Shown here in pieces: positions 59,768 to 64,000 of a DNA stretch of 64,000 bases. The stretch is taken from assembly GCF_002531935.1 (NCBI RefSeq), contig NZ_NWSV01000019.1:1-64000 (forward strand), written 5' to 3'. Numbering within the stretch: the first letter of the stretch is position 1; the number at the start of each line of letters is the position of its first letter. The notes beneath the pieces were generated by a model, which had not been told where the DNA came from, did no database searches, and saw only the letters and a list, made by a program, of their open reading frames with translations. The translations under genes and the position numbers were made by a program. Source of the stretch: Rhizobium chutanense (GTDB taxonomy: Bacteria > Pseudomonadota > Alphaproteobacteria > Rhizobiales > Rhizobiaceae).

Positions 59768-60967
59768 TTATTCGAAGACGATCGCCGGGGCAGCGCGCTG
59801 CGGCTGGCCGCCGATCTGCTCCCAGACCTTGGCGGCGATGCCGCGATAGATGCCGGCGACGGCGCCGTTCGGCTCGGAGGCGACGAGCGGCGTGCCGGCG
59901 TCGGAGGTTTCGCGGATATTCATCGTCAGCGGCACTTCGCCGAGGAAAGGCACGCCGATGCGCTCGGCCTCCTTGCGGGCGCCGCCATGGCCGAAGATAT
60001 CGTAGCGGGTGCCGGTATCGGGCGCGATGAAATAGCTCATATTCTCGACAATGCCGAGCACCGGCACTTCGACCTTGCGGAACATATTGAGGCCCTTGCG
60101 GGCATCGATCAGCGCCAGATCCTGCGGCGTCGAGACGATGACGGCGCCGGCAAGCGGCACCTGCTGGGCCATGGTCAGCTGCGCGTCGCCGGTGCCCGGC
60201 GGCATGTCGACGACGAGCACGTCGAGTTCGCCCCAGGCGACTTCGCGCAGCATCTGCAGCAGGGCCGACTGGACCATCGGCCCGCGCCAGATCATCGCCG
60301 TCTCCTGGTCGACGAGGAAGCCCATCGACATGACCTTGAGGCCGTAATTCTCCATCGGATTGATGATGCGGCCGTCGATCTGGGTCGGACGGCCGGATAT
60401 TTTCAACAGCCGCGGCATCGAGGGACCGTAGATATCGGCGTCGAGAATGCCGACGCGGAGGCCGTTGGCGAGCAGCCCGAGCGCCAGGTTGACGGCGGTG
60501 GTCGACTTGCCGACCCCGCCCTTGCCGGAGGCGACGGCGATGATGGCGCCGATACCGGGAACGCCGATCCTGCCTGTCCGCGGCGGCTGTTGCTGTGGCG
60601 CGTGTGCGTGCGACCCGTGATCATGACCGCTGTGATCATGACCGGCGTGATCGTGGCCGGCATGGCCGTGCGGCGGGTTCGGCACCGGGCGGGCAGCGGG
60701 AGCAGCGGCGGCGGCCTTCTTGTCTGCGGTCAGTGCGACCAGCGCACCCTTGACGCCCGGCATCGCCTTGACGACGCGCTCGGCGGCGAGCCGCATCGGC
60801 TCCAGCTCCTTGGCGCGATCGGCCGGAACGGTGATGGAGAAATAAACCTTGCCGTCGGAGATGAAGACGTCGGAAACCATGCCGAGTTCGACGATATCGT
60901 GCTCGAGATCCGGTCCGCGCACGGTTTTCAGCGTTTCGAGAACCTGTTCCTTGGTGACGTCGGTCAT
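59768..60967 (-). CDS. apbC: Mrp/ApbC-family P-loop ATPase, lacking CxxC, with a His-rich linker
   Basis: This 399-residue protein has an N-terminal MIP18/DUF59 domain (about 1-85) and a linker rich in HDH/HGH repeats (GHAGHDHAGHDHSGHDHGSH). The ParA-like ATPase has VASGKGGVGKSTTAVNLALG and DADIYGPSMPRLL. Family members carry iron-sulfur clusters on a C-terminal CxxC. Here the matching site reads NMSYFIAPDTGTRYDIFGHG, without those cysteines. A role in cluster delivery is therefore uncertain; metal binding by the linker is possible. Confidence 0.9.
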   Translation of the reverse strand: MTDVTKEQVLETLKTVRGPDLEHDIVELGMVSDVFISDGKVYFSITVPADRAKELEPMRLAAERVVKAMPGVKGALVALTADKKAAAAAPAARPVPNPPHGHAGHDHAGHDHSGHDHGSHAHAPQQQPPRTGRIGVPGIGAIIAVASGKGGVGKSTTAVNLALGLLANGLRVGILDADIYGPSMPRLLKISGRPTQIDGRIINPMENYGLKVMSMGFLVDQETAMIWRGPMVQSALLQMLREVAWGELDVLVVDMPPGTGDAQLTMAQQVPLAGAVIVSTPQDLALIDARKGLNMFRKVEVPVLGIVENMSYFIAPDTGTRYDIFGHGGARKEAERIGVPFLGEVPLTMNIRETSDAGTPLVASEPNGAVAGIYRGIAAKVWEQIGGQPQRAAPAIVFE

Positions 60968-61610
60968 TCCACCCTCACTGCATCTGTCGCAGACTACGGC
61001 GCCGACGCGTCTTCAAGAGGCGCAAAGGACGCGGCAGCACTTTCAATTGCCCGCATGTTTCAGCCCCGATCGATTCCGATCAAGGCTGAAATCATGCAGT
61101 AGAGATAGTGGAGGCGGACGCCTTCGCCAAACGAAATCATCGTCGGGAAAATCGATTTGCCGGCTTGCAGAAAGCGGCGGGGAGAATGGGCAATCCGTTG
61201 CGGCCATCAAGTCCGCCGGGCTTTCGCCCTGATGGCCGCAACGGTCTCCCCGAGAACCGGCGCAATGCGGGCGAACTAGAGCAAGCCTGCAAAAAGGCCA
61301 GCGAAAAATGACGGGAAAAGGCCAAATCGCCGGCAGCTGCGAAACAAGCGGTGCCAAAACGCAACAACCGCCGCCGACGCCGAAGGCCTGCGCAAAATGC
61401 GGCATCGGCGTCGGTCAGCAGTGTGCCGGCCGCGCCATTTCCTGGCGCTGGTCAAGTCCCCTCTGGGCCTCTGGCAAAAGAGATGCAGAAAGCGTGCCAG
61501 ACGGAAAATCGGCGGAAATGCAGCAATGGCGGCCTCATAACGGCCCCCAGCGGCAAGGATCTGCCCAAGCGCTGGGCGGCCGGCGAAAGCCCACCGCGAC
61601 TTTCTGCACC
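60968..61610. other. Long gene-free stretch between luxR-type gene and mrp
   Basis: This 643-base gap has no convincing gene on either strand. Several open frames exist, but they have no recognised domain and their residue composition reads as noise. Its main feature is the structured element at 61179-61251. Confidence 0.4.
61179..61251 (-). ncRNA. Structured 73-nt element with GAAA-capped hairpin
   Basis: CCGTTGCGGCCATCA (61195-61209) and TGATGGCCGCAACGG (61230-61244) form a perfect 15-bp stem. GGGGAGA (61179-61185) and TCTCCCC (61245-61251) extend it after a one-sided bulge. On the minus strand the tip holds GGGC-GAAA-GCCC. It lies alone in a long gap. It may be a small RNA, a 5' leader element of mrp, or a terminator of the luxR-type gene. 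Confidence 0.45.
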
Positions 61611-62348
61611 TTATTTGATCAGGCCGATTCGCAGCGCCTTGGCGACCGCCTGGGTACGGTTGACCGTATCGAGCTTCTTGGTGGCACGGTTCAGGTAATG
61701 ATTGACCGTGTGCTCGGAGAGGGTGAGGATCTCGGCGATTTCCGCACTGGTCTTGCCGGCCGCCGTCCAGTTGAGGCAATCGATCTCGCGATCGGTGAGC
61801 GTGTCGGTGATGCGCGCATCGAGGTTGCGGATCTCGGCGAGCCTGTCGTAGACATGGACGGCGATATAGCAGAGCTCACGCATCTCCGCCGCGCTGAAGG
61901 GTTCGCGGTCGCCGGAGAAAGACACGGCGCCGCGCAGGCCGGATGGTTCATGCGTCGGAAAATAGGCGCCGCGCATCATCCTGAAACGTTCGAACAGCGC
62001 TGTGACGAGCACCGACTTGCCGTCGTCTCGCGACCAGTTGTCACGCGACATGTCGTAGGAGAAGGGCCGCGCCGATGTTCTGAGCCGCCGGAGAACCGGG
62101 CTGTTCACCAACAGCCCCTCCTGGTCGTAAAGCGCCAGAAGCTCGGCCGGCCAGCTGGTGATGACGGTGCTGCCCTGGATGTCCAGCGAGGTGATCGGCG
62201 GCAGATTGAGAACCATGAAGGCACGGCTGCGATAGGTTTCCGTCACGCGTTTCAGGAAACGGAAAATATCGAACTGGGTCTTCAGGCCCGCTATCTCCTT
62301 GAGATAATCGTCTTCTTCCGGGGATGTTTGCGACACGGGTGCCATCAT
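61611..62348 (-). CDS. LuxR-type regulator (autoinducer-domain solo)
   Basis: The 245-residue protein has an N-terminal autoinducer-binding-like domain (about 15-165, with WPAELLALYDQEGLLVNSPV). The C-terminal LuxR helix-turn-helix has LTDREIDCLNWTAAGKTSAE and LSEHTVNHYLNRATKKLDTV. No luxI-type synthase lies nearby. The Asp expected before PV in acyl-homoserine lactone binders reads Ser here, so the ligand may differ. The start is at the MMAPVSQ pair (62348); earlier codons are unlikely. Confidence 0.85.
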   Translation of the reverse strand: MMAPVSQTSPEEDDYLKEIAGLKTQFDIFRFLKRVTETYRSRAFMVLNLPPITSLDIQGSTVITSWPAELLALYDQEGLLVNSPVLRRLRTSARPFSYDMSRDNWSRDDGKSVLVTALFERFRMMRGAYFPTHEPSGLRGAVSFSGDREPFSAAEMRELCYIAVHVYDRLAEIRNLDARITDTLTDREIDCLNWTAAGKTSAEIAEILTLSEHTVNHYLNRATKKLDTVNRTQAVAKALRIGLIK

Positions 62349-62573
62349 TTCTTCATCTTCAGCACAGCGGCCGGTTCGATTGCATCGGGGAATGACGATC
62401 GCTGATTGGATCAAATGGAGCCGGCCTCGGCGTGCAGCGTTCGGCCGGTGAGTGGTTGTCGATTTCGAGGACTATTTACAGTTGTCGTGATTCGCCGGCA
62501 AATCTCAATATCGCCCTCATCATAAGCATGCTCTCCGAATCGCGTTCGGCAAGGGTGGAGAGCCAATTTTCCC

Positions 62574-63371
62574 TCAGCGGCGCGGGCCGAGGCGGATGCG
62601 CATGCCTTCCATGATCTGCCCAGCTGCCCGCTGAACCGGAACGGCCCATTGGCGCAGAAGTTCCATCGACAGGCGATAGGCCGGGCCGGTGATCGAAATG
62701 CCGCCGATGAAAGTCCGATCCTCCGACCAGACGGGCGCGGCCACGCAGCGGATACCGGCCTCATGCTCCTCGCGGTCGAAGGCATAGCCCTCAACGGCGA
62801 TTTCGCGAATTTCGGCAAGCAGCGTTTCGGCCGAGACATGGGTCGCGGCGGTAAAGCGGGTGAAACTCAGATCGGCGAGGAGATCGGCAAGGCGATCGGC
62901 CGGAAGCAGCGAAAGAGCGGCCTTGCCGACGCCGGTACAGTAGCAGGGCGAGGCATTGCCGATCTGCGAATACATGCGCACTGGCTGACGGCCGTCGACC
63001 TTGTCGAGATAGATGATCGACTGGCCCCTGAGAACACCGAGATGCACCGTCTCGCCGGTCGCCTGCTGCAGATCGGCAAGGTGCGGTTCGGCAATCAGGC
63101 GAAATTCGTTGCGCGCCCAGCTGCGCGCGGCGAAATCGAGCAGGCGCAGGCCCGGCGCATAACGGCCGTCGCCGTCCAGCTCGAGCAGCCCTTCCTCCAC
63201 CATGTGGCTCAGCTGGCGATGCAATGTGCCGCGCGGCTGGCCGGCAAGGGCCAGGATATCGGTGAAACGCAGCGGGCCGTCGGCATGGGTGACGAGGTCG
63301 AGCAAGACCATGAGTTTGCCGAGCGTGCCGGTCTCGCGTGCCTGCGCCATGCCGTCGCCGTTTGAATTCAT
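62574..63371 (-). CDS. IclR-family transcriptional regulator
   Basis: This 265-residue regulator has an N-terminal winged helix (LGKLMVLLDLVTHADGPLRF, GQPRGTLHRQLSHMVEEGLL). The C-terminal effector domain has SQIGNASPCYCTGVGKAALS and DREEHEAGIRCVAAPVWSED. It is divergent from an SDR oxidoreductase gene, and two IclR-like palindromes lie between them, so it most likely controls that gene and itself. The start is ATG 63371 (MNSNGDG); an ATG at 63350 is an alternative. Confidence 0.92.
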   Translation of the reverse strand: MNSNGDGMAQARETGTLGKLMVLLDLVTHADGPLRFTDILALAGQPRGTLHRQLSHMVEEGLLELDGDGRYAPGLRLLDFAARSWARNEFRLIAEPHLADLQQATGETVHLGVLRGQSIIYLDKVDGRQPVRMYSQIGNASPCYCTGVGKAALSLLPADRLADLLADLSFTRFTAATHVSAETLLAEIREIAVEGYAFDREEHEAGIRCVAAPVWSEDRTFIGGISITGPAYRLSMELLRQWAVPVQRAAGQIMEGMRIRLGPRR

Positions 63372-63385
63372 CGCCCCATCCACCC

Positions 63386-63449
63386 TTGACAGAAAGGCCA
63401 GCATAATTGGATAATTCCATATAGTCAAATTAAGTTCCAAATAATGGAA
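63386..63449. promoter_or_regulatory. Overlapping divergent promoters with two IclR-like operators
   Basis: Rightward, TTGACA (63386-63391) and GATAAT (63410-63415) are 18 bases apart. Leftward, TTGACT (63423-63428) and TATGCT (63400-63405) are 17 apart. The inverted repeat TGGA-TAAT-TCCA (63408-63419) covers the rightward -10 and the leftward spacer. A second, TTCCA-AATAA-TGGAA (63435-63449), lies just downstream. Both resemble the IclR site TGGAAATNATTTCCA. Confidence 0.65.
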
Positions 63450-63476
63450 TAACGCCGTCGGGAGGCGCGGCTGACG

Positions 63477-64000
63477 ATGACAATAACCATGATGCCGGCA
63501 GCACAATTTCCCGAGCTCAAAGACCGAACCGTGCTGGTGACCGGTGGCGGATCGGGCATCGGTGCTGCGATCGTCGAAGGGTTCGCGCGCCAGGGCGCCA
63601 AGGTCTCCTTCATCGATATCGCCGAGGACGCCGGTCGCGCGCTCGCCGAAAATCTGTCGCGCGAGACGGTGCATCCAGTGTCCTTCCACCATGCCGACCT
63701 GCGCGACATCGAGGCGATCCGGCGCACGGTCGATACCGTCGTTGCGAATTCCGGGCCGATCCGCGTGCTGGTCAACAATGCCGCCTGGGACGACCGCCAC
63801 GAATTCGACGCGGTGACCGAGGCCTATTGGGACAACAACCAGGCGGTCAACCTGCGGCATGTGTTCTTCGCCTCGCAGGCGGCAGCACCCTCGATGCGGG
63901 CGGCCGGCGGCGGGGCGATCATCAATATGTCGTCGATCGCCTTCAAACTGAACATGGGCGGCTTTCCCTCCTATGCGGCGGCGAAGGCTGCGGTCGTCGG
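63477..64000 (+). CDS. SDR-family oxidoreductase (3' end outside window)
   Basis: The first 174 residues are present. They show the NAD(P)-binding LVTGGGSGIGAAIVEGFARQ, VNNAAWDD, the catalytic serine in INMSSIAF, and the YAAAK motif of the short-chain dehydrogenase family. It reduces or oxidises an alcohol or sugar; the substrate is unknown. GGGAGG lies upstream of the ATG at 63477; ATGs at 63489 and 63492 are alternatives. The divergent IclR regulator likely controls it. The stop codon is beyond the window. Confidence 0.9.
   Translation, partial: MTITMMPAAQFPELKDRTVLVTGGGSGIGAAIVEGFARQGAKVSFIDIAEDAGRALAENLSRETVHPVSFHHADLRDIEAIRRTVDTVVANSGPIRVLVNNAAWDDRHEFDAVTEAYWDNNQAVNLRHVFFASQAAAPSMRAAGGGAIINMSSIAFKLNMGGFPSYAAAKAAVV

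Noticed and set aside
62360..62395. GGTTCGATTGC, similar to a tRNA T-arm
   Set aside because: No acceptor stem, anticodon arm or CCA can be built around it. It lies in the leader of the LuxR-type gene.

Overview
The window is an ordinary stretch of chromosome from a Rhizobium of the R. leguminosarum/R. etli type (assignment by inference). The evidence is high GC, an F0-only ATP synthase operon in the order I-a-c-b'-b, family types typical of Rhizobiaceae (BA14K, DUF982, DUF6101-like, an HPE1-like secreted protein, DUF1217), a long-chain polyprenyl diphosphate synthase of the ubiquinone pathway, and many short palindromic intergenic repeats. No rRNA, tRNA, CRISPR array, insertion sequence, phage or plasmid backbone gene was recognised.

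Layout. 0.1-5.5 kb: a chemoreceptor, a DUF4424 secreted protein, and an overlapping tlyA/uracil-C5-methyltransferase pair. 5.5-9.3 kb: an acyl-CoA dehydrogenase/enoyl-CoA hydratase operon divergent from zntB, followed by a decayed tandem copy of the zntB 3' end. 9.9-15.7 kb: DUF982, BA14K, a GbcA-like Rieske oxygenase, a conserved hypothetical, a threonylcarbamoyl-AMP synthase and a D-2-hydroxyacid FAD dehydrogenase. 16-19.3 kb: a giant ten-module DUF1217-type protein. 19.6-29.3 kb: a DUF6101-like protein, ubiA, MipA/OmpV, a histidine phosphatase, cfa, tex and glyS. 29.7-39.8 kb: DUF523, a Cache chemoreceptor, an HPE1-like secreted protein, purD, DUF2207, aroA, lemA and glyQ. 40-51.7 kb: an S49 protease, mntH, a methyltransferase/DUF2007 pair, a polyprenyl synthase, then TPR protein-ispE-moaB, a glycosyltransferase, a radical SAM protein and rnhB. 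52-64 kb: the F0 operon, a SleB-type hydrolase, corA-kup, a Mrp/ApbC ATPase, a LuxR solo, and an IclR regulator divergent from an SDR that runs off the window.

Most of the genes are housekeeping: tRNA charging (glyQ, glyS), purine, aromatic, isoprenoid and quinone synthesis, metal transport (zntB, mntH, corA, kup) and energy conversion. The parts worth a second look lie mainly between genes and at gene boundaries. They are several families of inverted-pair palindromic (REP/BIME-like) elements, a perfect hairpin that encloses the rnhB start codon and buries its ribosome binding site, a 73-nt structured element with a GAAA-capped tip upstream of mrp, overlapping divergent promoters with IclR-like operators, a Fur/Mur-like operator inside the mntH promoter, and a Mrp protein lacking its CxxC motif but carrying a His-rich linker. 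No defence island or obviously new multi-gene system was found.
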